In this document: positions 1 through 5,485 of the stretch, piece by piece
Layout: each line of letters opens with the position of its first letter
How positions within the stretch are numbered: position 1 is the stretch's first letter
NCBI GenBank assembly: GCA_947177465.1
Contig: CAMWUP010000042.1
Location: 1 to 11,091, forward strand
DNA from: an uncultured Lachnospiraceae bacterium
GTDB taxonomy: Bacteria > Bacillota > Clostridia > Lachnospirales > Lachnospiraceae
Direction: 5' to 3'
Length of the DNA: 11,091 nt
Translations under genes and position numbers: made by a program
Notes under the pieces: generated by a model
Databases searched by the model: none
What the model was told of the DNA's origin: nothing
What the model saw: the letters and a program-made list of their open reading frames with translations, nothing else

Positions 1-37
1 ACCGTCATGGTACGGCGGACAGGAAAGGATACGCTGA
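1..37 (+). CDS. Possible 3' end of an upstream gene (partial)
   Basis: Reading in codons from base 2 gives eleven residues (PSWYGGQERIR) and a TGA stop at 35-37. That stop shares its last base with the ATG at 37, giving the TGATG junction typical of translationally coupled bacterial genes. Too little is visible to identify a product. CoxE-like VWA genes are commonly preceded by a MoxR-type AAA+ ATPase gene, so that is a reasonable guess from context only. The fragment could also be non-coding. Confidence 0.3.
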   Translation, partial: PSWYGGQERIR

Positions 38-1245
38 TGTTTACGAAATTTTTTCACAGTCTCAGGGAAAAGGGACTGCATGTCACGCTGGGAGAATTTT
101 TGACCCTGCAGGACGCGCTTTCCCAAAATTTGTGCGGCAGCAGTATGACACAGTTTTACTATGTAGCGCGCATGATTCTGGTGAAAAGCGAGACGGATTA
201 TGATAAATTTGATATGGCATTTGAGGAGTGTTTTAAGGCGGCGGAGCATGATGGGGAAATTACTTCCCAGATGATGCGATGGTTGGATAAGTCTGATTTG
301 CAGGAGCTTGCGGACGAGGAGGCAAGGACGCAGCTTAATGAGCTGGAGGACTTGCAGGTGCACATGGACAAGGAGGAAGTGGAGCAGAAGTTTAGGGAAC
401 GCCTGCGGGATCAGGACAGCGAGCACAATGGCGGAAGCTTTTGGATTGGAAGCATGGGTAAAACCTCCTTCGGCAACAGCGGCGGCAATGTAGGCGGACT
501 GCGGGTAGGGGGCAAGACGGGGCATCAGTCGGCATTTGCGGTGATTGGTGAGCGCAAATACAGAGATTTTCGCGACGACAGGGTGCTGGATAACCGGCAG
601 TTCCAGATGGCGTTTCGAAAGCTCAGGCAGTTTTCTTCGAGACTGGACATTCCGGAGACGGAGCTTGACATCAATGGTACGGTGGACAAGACCTGCAATA
701 ATGGCGGCTGTCTGCAGATTGTGATGCAGAAGCCCCGCAAAAATGCGGTGAAGCTGCTCCTGCTGATGGATTCGGGCGGCACCATGATACCCTATAGTGC
801 CCTGTTAAACGATTTGTTTCAGGCAGTGCATAAATCCAATCATTATAAAGATGTAAAGAGCTATTATTTCCACAACTGTATCTACAGCAAGCTCTACAAG
901 ACGCCGGAGTGTGAAAATGGCGACTGGATTGACACGGACTGGATGTTCCGGAATCTGGACAGTGATTATAAGGTGCTGATTGTGGGGGATGCGGCGATGG
1001 CGCCGGAGGAGTTGTATTCCGATACGGGCAATTACAGGGGACCAAACGGCGGGCTTTCCGGCTGGGAATGGCTGAAGCTGGTAAAGAAGCACTATAAAAA
1101 GGTAGTATGGCTGAATCCCAAAATGGCGCCCGGACATGCCCCGTGGCGGGAAGCGGAGACGGCGGTAAAGGGCTTGTTTCCCATGTACAAGCTGACAGTG
1201 GACGGACTGAACCAGGCTATGGTAAAGCTGATGGTGAATAAATAA
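37..1245 (+). CDS. VWA domain-containing protein, CoxE/YehP-like
   Basis: A 402-residue cytoplasmic protein with no signal peptide or membrane segment. The N-terminal part (about 1-110) is helical. A Gly-rich linker (about 130-170) and an RKYRDFRDDR stretch follow, and then a C-terminal von Willebrand A fold. The metal-site motif reads LLLLMDSGGTM, with Asp245; the usual DxSxS is degenerate here, with Gly in the middle position and Thr last. A second family block, VGDAAMAPEELY, lies further on. Homologues usually work with a MoxR AAA+ ATPase in chaperone or metal-insertion roles, but the target here is unknown. I chose the ATG at 37 over the in-frame ATG at 7 because AGGAAAGG at 21-28 is well spaced from it and MFTKFF resembles family N-termini. 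tyrS follows after 20 bp, so co-transcription is likely. Confidence 0.85.
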   Translation: MFTKFFHSLREKGLHVTLGEFLTLQDALSQNLCGSSMTQFYYVARMILVKSETDYDKFDMAFEECFKAAEHDGEITSQMMRWLDKSDLQELADEEARTQLNELEDLQVHMDKEEVEQKFRERLRDQDSEHNGGSFWIGSMGKTSFGNSGGNVGGLRVGGKTGHQSAFAVIGERKYRDFRDDRVLDNRQFQMAFRKLRQFSSRLDIPETELDINGTVDKTCNNGGCLQIVMQKPRKNAVKLLLLMDSGGTMIPYSALLNDLFQAVHKSNHYKDVKSYYFHNCIYSKLYKTPECENGDWIDTDWMFRNLDSDYKVLIVGDAAMAPEELYSDTGNYRGPNGGLSGWEWLKLVKKHYKKVVWLNPKMAPGHAPWREAETAVKGLFPMYKLTVDGLNQAMVKLMVNK

Positions 1246-1265
1246 GAGCAAAAAGGAGAAAAACG

Positions 1266-2492
1266 ATGACGATATTTGACGAACTAAAGGCAAGGGGGCT
1301 GCTTGCCCAGCTTACGGATGAGGAGGAAATCAAGGAGCTGATTAACAACGGCAAGGCTGTATTTTATATCGGTTTTGATCCCACTGCGGACAGTCTGCAT
1401 GTGGGACATTTTATGGCGTTGTGTCTGATGAAGCGACTGCAGATGGCCGGCAATAAGCCCATTGCCCTGATTGGCGGCGGGACAGCCATGATAGGCGACC
1501 CTTCTGGCAGAACGGACATGCGCAGCATGATGACAAGAGAAACCATCGAGCATAATTGTGAGTGCTTTAAAAAGCAGATGAGCCGTTTTATTGATTTCTC
1601 GGAAGGAAAGGCAATGATGGTCAACAATGCCGACTGGCTTCTGGATTTGAACTATGTGGAATTTCTGCGCGATGTCGGCGCACATTTCAGCGTAAACAGG
1701 ATGCTGACGGCGGAGTGCTACAGGCAGCGTATGGAGAAGGGCTTAAGCTTTCTGGAGTTCAACTACATGATTATGCAGAGCTACGATTTCTTGTGCCTGT
1801 ATGAAAAATACGGCTGCAACATGCAGTTTGGCGGGGATGACCAGTGGAGTAATATGTTGGGCGGCACGGAGCTGATTCGAAGGAAGCTGGGTAAGGACGC
1901 CTATGCCATGACGATTACCCTGCTCTTAAATTCCGAGGGCAAAAAGATGGGCAAGACCCAAAAAGGAGCCGTGTGGCTTGACCCGGAAAAGACCTCGCCC
2001 TATGAGTTTTATCAGTACTGGAGAAATGTGGCTGATGCAGACGTATTGAAATGCCTTCGGATGCTGACCTTCCTGCCGCTTGAACAGATTGACGAGATGG
2101 ATAAGTGGGAAGGAAGCGAGTTGAACAAAGCAAAAGAAATACTGGCATATGAGCTTACGAAGCTTGTACACGGAGAGGAAGAGGCAGCAAGGGCGCAGAC
2201 GAGTGCAAGAGCGCTGTTCTCCGGTCAGGATGCAAGCGAAATGCCCAAGGCAGTTTTGACGGAAGCTGACTTTATGGACGGCACAATCGATATTCTCGGC
2301 GTGCTGGTAAAGGCGGGGCTGACGGCTTCCCGCTCCGAAGCAAGACGCGCCGTAGAGCAGGGCGGCGTCACTGTGAATGGCGAAAAAGTGGCGGATATTA
2401 AAACGACATATGCGGTGGAAGCCTTTGAGGGCGATGGCATTGTGGTGAAAAGAGGGAAGAAGAACTTTAAGAGGGTTGTGCGGGAAGCATAG
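1266..2492 (+). CDS. tyrS: Tyrosine--tRNA ligase
   Basis: Tyrosyl-tRNA synthetase, 408 residues, which charges tRNA-Tyr with tyrosine using ATP in the cytoplasm. It is a class I enzyme: the HIGH-type motif is HVGH at residues 45-48, and the KMSKS-type loop is KMGKT at about 227-231. The catalytic domain also shows YIGFDPTADSLHVGH and the FGGDDQWSN block. An S4 RNA-binding domain occupies about 338-408 (SRSEARRAVEQGGVTVNG). Length and order match the bacterial TyrRS family of about 400-420 residues. The start has AAAGGAG at 1251-1257, 8-9 bases upstream. Many Firmicutes tyrS genes carry a T-box leader, but only 20 bp separate this gene from the VWA gene, so there is no room for one here; any T-box would have to lie further upstream of the operon. 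Confidence 0.97.
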   Translation: MTIFDELKARGLLAQLTDEEEIKELINNGKAVFYIGFDPTADSLHVGHFMALCLMKRLQMAGNKPIALIGGGTAMIGDPSGRTDMRSMMTRETIEHNCECFKKQMSRFIDFSEGKAMMVNNADWLLDLNYVEFLRDVGAHFSVNRMLTAECYRQRMEKGLSFLEFNYMIMQSYDFLCLYEKYGCNMQFGGDDQWSNMLGGTELIRRKLGKDAYAMTITLLLNSEGKKMGKTQKGAVWLDPEKTSPYEFYQYWRNVADADVLKCLRMLTFLPLEQIDEMDKWEGSELNKAKEILAYELTKLVHGEEEAARAQTSARALFSGQDASEMPKAVLTEADFMDGTIDILGVLVKAGLTASRSEARRAVEQGGVTVNGEKVADIKTTYAVEAFEGDGIVVKRGKKNFKRVVREA

Positions 2493-2516
2493 AGCTGTTT
2501 GCGAGTGACGCTATCA

Positions 2517-2639
2517 GCGGAGCTATATGCCCATACAGACGCGCTCCCGCTCGAATAAAGACGTAGCGGACGCTAAGCTCGAAAAGACCTCGCTAAGCGC
2601 CGACGTCTTTATACGGTCTGTACAGGCATATAGCTCCGC
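2517..2639 (+). repeat. MITE-like palindromic element, copy A
   Basis: A 111-bp element (2523-2633) begins CTATATGCC and ends GGCATATAG. Its internal order is: terminal inverted repeat, 7-nt spacer, conserved CGCGCTCCCGCTCGAA (2540-2555), an inner 10-bp stem (2555-2564 ATAAAGACGT with 2603-2612 ACGTCTTTAT), and a 42-nt core at 2565-2606 that can itself fold. Beyond the ends, GCGGAG (2517-2522) pairs with CTCCGC (2634-2639). The outer stem 2517-2540/2616-2639 is thus 24 positions with two mismatches, both of which would be G-U pairs in RNA from the - strand. Aligned with the reverse complement of copy B, 84 positions (2523-2606) match at 70 without a gap. No transposase is present, so if mobile it is non-autonomous. 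Confidence 0.85.
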
Positions 2640-2754
2640 CGGCGACTGTATCCTGCAAAGGCGGGTTATGCCCAAGCTTCGCCGGCGTGAGTTGTATGGT
2701 GAGTTGAGATAGTGCTGGTGAGAGCCGGCACCGGTTTGGGTGGCAGACAGCCCG

Positions 2755-2880
2755 TATGTCACTATATTCCCTAAGGAACCCGTTAAGAAACGTCGGCGCT
2801 TAGCGAGGTTCTTTCGAGCTTAGCGTCCGCTGCGTTTCTTTTCGAGCGAGAGCGCGGTGACGTGGGAATATAGTGACATA
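2755..2880 (-). repeat. MITE-like palindromic element, copy B (inverted)
   Basis: The second copy is in the opposite orientation: a 112-bp element (2762-2873) with ends CTATATTCCC and GGGAATATAG. The 42-nt core at 2790-2831 matches copy A at 40 of 42 positions after reverse complementing, and the 16-nt block at 2841-2856 matches at 15 of 16. The inner stem differs in sequence from copy A yet still pairs: AAGAAACG (2785-2792) with CGTTTCTT (2833-2840). Outside the conserved ends, TATGTCA (2755-2761) pairs with TGACATA (2874-2880), giving a perfect 17-bp outer stem (2755-2771/2864-2880). Pairing may continue further out (GCCC with GGGC) past a one-base bulge. Confidence 0.85.
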
Positions 2881-2963
2881 GGGCGTCCCTTTGCAGAAAT
2901 CCTATGCCGTACAGGTGTCCTTTTGGAGATTGTGTTAATCGGAAAATCTGCTCCGCGTACATA

Positions 2964-2992
2964 TTGAAATATAAGTGCTGATATGATACAAT
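2964..2992 (+). promoter_or_regulatory. Predicted sigma-A promoter for the 3048 gene
   Basis: A -35 box TTGAAA (2964-2969) and a -10 box TACAAT (2987-2992) are separated by exactly 17 bp. TG at 2984-2985 adds an extended -10 (TGATACAAT). Transcription should begin near 2999, giving a leader of about 50 nt. It lies downstream of repeat copy B, so the 3048 gene need not depend on read-through from tyrS. Confidence 0.75.
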
Positions 2993-3016
2993 AAACAACG
3001 AAAAAATACGAAAAGA

Positions 3017-3034
3017 ATAAGCCGTGCGGCTTAT
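3017..3034. promoter_or_regulatory. 18-bp palindrome in the leader of the 3048 gene
   Basis: ATAAGCCGTGCGGCTTAT is a perfect 8+8 inverted repeat around TG. It lies about 18 bases after the predicted transcription start and ends 3 bases before the AGGAGG ribosome binding site (3038-3043). It could be an operator for a dimeric regulator or a short mRNA hairpin that affects ribosome access. There is no U-tract, so it is not a terminator. Confidence 0.5.
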
Positions 3035-3047
3035 AAAAGGAGGATGT

Positions 3048-3668
3048 ATGGAAACACAGAAAATTCAAAAGGTGAATCCGTTGTACCTGCTTGCAAACAT
3101 TTTTCTTCCTATTATGGCAATGGTACTTGGTATAGTGGTGGTAGTCGTGATTCACATTGCAGGAGTAAGTGCTGATATCGGTTCAGGTGTAGGTGCTGTT
3201 ATCATTATGGTAGTATACGTGGGCGCGATTTTTTGGTGGGCAATCGGTCCCCGCAAGGTGTACGAGAAAAAGCGTGAAGCAAAGCTAAAAGAGCTGGATA
3301 CGCAAGGCTTTACACGTAACCATACCTTTAATGCGGATGGCTGCACCGTAGCGGTGGATGCAGTTCACGGCAAGATTGCCATGGTTTTCAAATGGAATCC
3401 TTCCCAGTGCTTTGTAATCCCTGCCAACAGGGTCGGCAAAATGTGGGTGGATGACGGAAAAACCCCCTTGGGCGGTACCAGCAGGGTAAGCTTTTTATTT
3501 ATGGTAGATGAAATGAAGATTCGAGTGAATACCTTTACTTCCAACAAGGTATGGAACATGAAGAGCAACTATGTGTTAGAAGCGTTGTCTAAGGCGGATA
3601 TGATGATAGAAACTTTAAAGACGGCATACAATGCGGCACAGGGCAATGCAGGCGCAAATATGCAGTAA
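3048..3668 (+). CDS. Two-helix membrane protein of unknown function
   Basis: I do not recognise this 206-residue protein. It has a short polar N-terminus, two hydrophobic segments (about 13-37 and 43-68, the first very Val/Ile rich), then a basic juxtamembrane stretch (PRKVYEKKREAKLKEL) and a soluble domain of about 110-120 residues. That domain alternates short beta-like strands (TVAVDAVHGKIAMVF, SFLFMVDEMKIRVNTF) and ends in a helix and a Gln/Ala/Asn-rich tail. The pattern suggests a small beta fold of the bacterial pleckstrin-homology kind, but that is only an impression. The basic stretch after the second helix predicts that both ends face the cytoplasm. The start at 3048 has AGGAGG at 3038-3043, four bases upstream, which favours it over the in-frame ATG at 3024. 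The gene has its own promoter and a following terminator, so it is probably monocistronic. Confidence 0.8.
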   Translation: METQKIQKVNPLYLLANIFLPIMAMVLGIVVVVVIHIAGVSADIGSGVGAVIIMVVYVGAIFWWAIGPRKVYEKKREAKLKELDTQGFTRNHTFNADGCTVAVDAVHGKIAMVFKWNPSQCFVIPANRVGKMWVDDGKTPLGGTSRVSFLFMVDEMKIRVNTFTSNKVWNMKSNYVLEALSKADMMIETLKTAYNAAQGNAGANMQ

Positions 3669-3674
3669 CAGGCA

Positions 3675-3702
3675 GAATTTTTGTACATAAGAGGGATACA
3701 TT
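3675..3702 (+). promoter_or_regulatory. Candidate sigma-E (sporulation) promoter for spoIVA
   Basis: GAATTTT (3675-3681) and GATACATT (3695-3702) are separated by 13 bp. In Bacillus the mother-cell factor sigma-E recognises approximately KMATATT and CATACANT with about this spacing; each box here has one mismatch. spoIVA is a sigma-E gene in Bacillus, so the position fits. Transcription would start near 3709, at the very base of the following hairpin. Confidence 0.5.
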
Positions 3703-3703
3703 G

Positions 3704-3750
3704 AAAGCCTCCTACATATACATATAACAGTATATGCAGGAGGTTTTTTT
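3704..3750 (+). terminator. Terminator-like hairpin overlapping the spoIVA ribosome binding site
   Basis: A 14-position stem (3708-3721 with 3730-3743, one A-C mismatch, 8-nt loop) begins CCTCCT and ends AGGAGG. Seven T residues (3744-3750) follow at once. This is the form of an intrinsic terminator and would end the transcript of the 3048 gene. An A-rich 5' flank (3704-3706) makes it partly bidirectional. AGGAGG at 3738-3743 is also the Shine-Dalgarno of spoIVA, with the T-tract serving as its 7-nt spacer to the ATG at 3751. When folded, the stem would hide that ribosome binding site. Confidence 0.75.
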
Positions 3751-5250
3751 ATGGAAAATTTTGCAATAAATACCTATGACCTGTACAACGATATCAAGCA
3801 TCGGACAGGAGGAGAGATATACATAGGAGTAGTCGGTCCCGTAAGAACCGGCAAGTCCACCTTTATCAAGCGTTTTATGGACGTAATGGTGCTGCCGTTC
3901 ATGGAGGATGAGCATGAAAAGGAAAGAGCGCGGGATGAAATGCCGCAGAGCGCAGGTGGGAAGACCATAACAACAACAGAGCCAAAATTTATACCAAAGG
4001 AAGCGGCGAGAGTGCTTTTAGGAGGAGACGTGGAGGCAAAGATACGGCTGATAGACTGTGTGGGCTATATGGTGGAAGGCGCCGCCGGACACATGGAAGA
4101 GGACGTGGAGCGCATGGTAAAAACGCCGTGGTCGGAGCATGAGATTCCGTTTACGCAGGCGGCGGGAATCGGCACCGATAAGGTTATTAACGACCATTCC
4201 ACCATAGGCTTTGTGGTGACGACGGATGGCAGCTTCGGAGAACTTCCCAGAAGTAATTACCTTGAGGCAGAGAACAAGACCATAACAGCGCTGAAAAAGC
4301 TGCGCAAGCCATTTTTGGTGCTGCTCAATTCAGAACGGCCCTTAGCAGAGGAGACCAAACAGCTTGCGGCGGAAATTGGGGAAAAATATCAGGTGGCAGT
4401 GATGCCTGTCAACTGTGAGCAGTTGAAAAAGGAAGATATTCACGCTATTATGGAACAGGTGCTCTATGAATTCCCCATTTCGCGTATGGAATTTTATATG
4501 CCGAAGTGGGTGGAGATGCTGCCCTCGGATAACCGCATGAAGATGGATATGGTGTCCTGTGTCAGAGGTGTGATGAAGGATATCAACGTGGTCAAGGATT
4601 TACGGGAAAGGCAGTCTGAGGGACAGCTTCCCATGGACAGCGAGTACATAAGGCGCTGTAAGCTGGATGGCGTCAATCTGGCAGACGGAAGCGTAAAGCT
4701 GCAGATGGAGGTAGATAACGCCTATTATTATGAGATGCTGAGCGAACTGATTGGAGACGAAATCAGCGGCGAATACCAGTTGATATCTAAGTTAAAAGAG
4801 CTTTCCTCCATGAAAAAAGAGTACGCAAAGGTGCTGAATGCGGTGCAGGCGGTACGGTATAAAGGATATGGCGTGGTAACGCCGGAACGCAGTGAAATCA
4901 GTCTGGCAAAGCCGGAACTTATCCGCCACGGCAATAAATTCGGGGTGAAAATCAAGGCGGAGAGTCCTTCCATACATATGATTCGTGCCAATATCGAAAC
5001 AGAAATTGCGCCCATTGTGGGAACGGAAGAACAGGCGCAGGATTTAATCCGCTATATTGCAGAGGCGGATGACAATGAGAACGGAATTTGGGAGACCAAT
5101 ATTTTCGGAAAAACGGTCGAGCAGCTTGTGGGGGATGGCATCACCGGAAAAATTGCCATGATTGGCGATGAGAGTCAGGTGAAGCTGCAGGAAACCATGC
5201 AGAAGATTGTCAATGACATGAACGGCGGCATGGTATGTATCATTATTTAA
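3751..5250 (+). CDS. spoIVA: Stage IV sporulation protein A, spore-coat ATPase
   Basis: SpoIVA, 499 residues (Bacillus subtilis: 492). It binds and hydrolyses ATP and polymerises irreversibly on the forespore surface to form the basement layer of the coat; in Bacillus, SpoVM anchors it to the membrane. The Walker A motif is GPVRTGKST at 29-37, with Lys35. The family block GKTITTTEPKF follows, then LIDCVGY, and HSTIGFVVTTDGSFGE later. The middle domain runs to about residue 400. The C-terminal region includes SPSIHMIRANIETEIAPIVG and ends GGMVCIII, resembling the conserved hydrophobic tail needed for coat assembly. The N-terminus is about five residues longer than in Bacillus. The start is fixed by AGGAGG at 3738-3743. 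No clear terminator follows; the next promoter is about 50 bp downstream. Confidence 0.97.
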   Translation: MENFAINTYDLYNDIKHRTGGEIYIGVVGPVRTGKSTFIKRFMDVMVLPFMEDEHEKERARDEMPQSAGGKTITTTEPKFIPKEAARVLLGGDVEAKIRLIDCVGYMVEGAAGHMEEDVERMVKTPWSEHEIPFTQAAGIGTDKVINDHSTIGFVVTTDGSFGELPRSNYLEAENKTITALKKLRKPFLVLLNSERPLAEETKQLAAEIGEKYQVAVMPVNCEQLKKEDIHAIMEQVLYEFPISRMEFYMPKWVEMLPSDNRMKMDMVSCVRGVMKDINVVKDLRERQSEGQLPMDSEYIRRCKLDGVNLADGSVKLQMEVDNAYYYEMLSELIGDEISGEYQLISKLKELSSMKKEYAKVLNAVQAVRYKGYGVVTPERSEISLAKPELIRHGNKFGVKIKAESPSIHMIRANIETEIAPIVGTEEQAQDLIRYIAEADDNENGIWETNIFGKTVEQLVGDGITGKIAMIGDESQVKLQETMQKIVNDMNGGMVCIII

Positions 5251-5300
5251 TCAAATAAAGTATTAAAGTTTTATGAACCCTAGCCGCTTAGGCGATAATG

Positions 5301-5309
5301 TGGTATAAT
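5301..5309 (+). promoter_or_regulatory. Predicted extended -10 promoter for the nucleoside-salvage operon
   Basis: TGGTATAAT is a perfect TATAAT (5304-5309) with an upstream TGn. No good -35 lies 16-18 bp upstream (TAGCCG at 17 bp), as is common for extended -10 promoters. Transcription would start near 5316, about 170 nt before the punA ATG, leaving a long structured leader. Confidence 0.6.
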
Positions 5310-5350
5310 TACAATACGAAAACAGAAACTACAGATAATGCAAATCAGGT

Positions 5351-5470
5351 GGCGGAGGAGCAGGTTTCGGGCTTAACCGGATATTGCTTCTTCGCCGTTT
5401 TCACATGTGTGGGTTATGTCTGCGCGCACTTGACACAGCCCCGCAGCCTGTGGATTTGTGTCAAGTGCGC
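5351..5470 (+). ncRNA. Structured 5' leader of punA with two stem-loops
   Basis: The first stem pairs GGCGGAGGAGC (5351-5361) with GCTTCTTCGCC (5386-5396): 11 pairs, two of them G-U in the sense RNA. A small inner stem (GGTT 5363-5366, AACC 5375-5378) lies in its loop. The second pairs GCGCACTTGACACA (5424-5437) with TGTGTCAAGTGCGC (5457-5470), a perfect 14-bp stem with a 19-nt loop, ending 6 nt before the GGGG that acts as ribosome binding site (5477-5480). Neither stem is followed by a U-tract. I do not see the conserved core of a purine riboswitch. This may be a regulatory leader or an mRNA-stabilising structure. Confidence 0.45.
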
Positions 5471-5485
5471 AGAAACGGGGTTAAG

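Larger units (their letters stand above)
2493..3047. other. 555-bp intergenic region with repeats and a promoter
   Basis: No convincing gene lies here. Two inverted palindromic elements occupy 2517-2639 and 2755-2880. About 115 bp of unassigned sequence (2640-2754) separates them. From 2881 to 2963 I see nothing clear. A promoter follows at 2964-2992 and a short palindrome at 3017-3034. I found no conventional intrinsic terminator for tyrS; the large cruciforms might end or stabilise its transcript, but none is followed by a U-tract. Confidence 0.8.

Noticed and set aside
1246..1265. T-box leader for tyrS
   Set aside because: Only 20 bp separate the genes, which is just the ribosome binding site; no T-box can fit.
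1284..1685. Minus-strand open frames inside tyrS and similar antisense frames in other genes
   Set aside because: They lie wholly opposite well-identified genes, lack ribosome binding sites, and show no family motifs.
2527..2712. Open frame of 61 codons spanning repeat copy A
   Set aside because: No ribosome binding site before the ATG, and it crosses the whole palindromic element; better explained as a by-product of the repeat.
2517..2880. Possible CRISPR array
   Set aside because: Only two repeat copies, in opposite orientation, over 110 bp long each, with no regular spacers.
2783..2998. Minus-strand open frame of 71 codons spanning repeat copy B
   Set aside because: It starts inside the predicted promoter of the 3048 gene, has no ribosome binding site, and its similarity to the copy A frame follows from the shared repeat.
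5247..5292. Terminator after spoIVA
   Set aside because: Only weak AT-rich pairing (TTTAAT/ATTAAA) and a 4-5 bp CCTAG/TTAGG hairpin without a U-tract.
5430..5458. TTGACA as a -35 box close to punA
   Set aside because: At 17 bp spacing the -10 would be GATTTG, a poor match; the TTGACA is part of the hairpin arm.
5384..5485. N-terminal extension of PunA by 34 residues
   Set aside because: The ATG at 5384 lacks a ribosome binding site, and the extra residues come from the leader hairpin; the start at 5486 gives the normal family length.
5316..5485. Purine riboswitch upstream of punA
   Set aside because: The two stems do not form the three-way junction and I cannot find the conserved loop and junction sequences.
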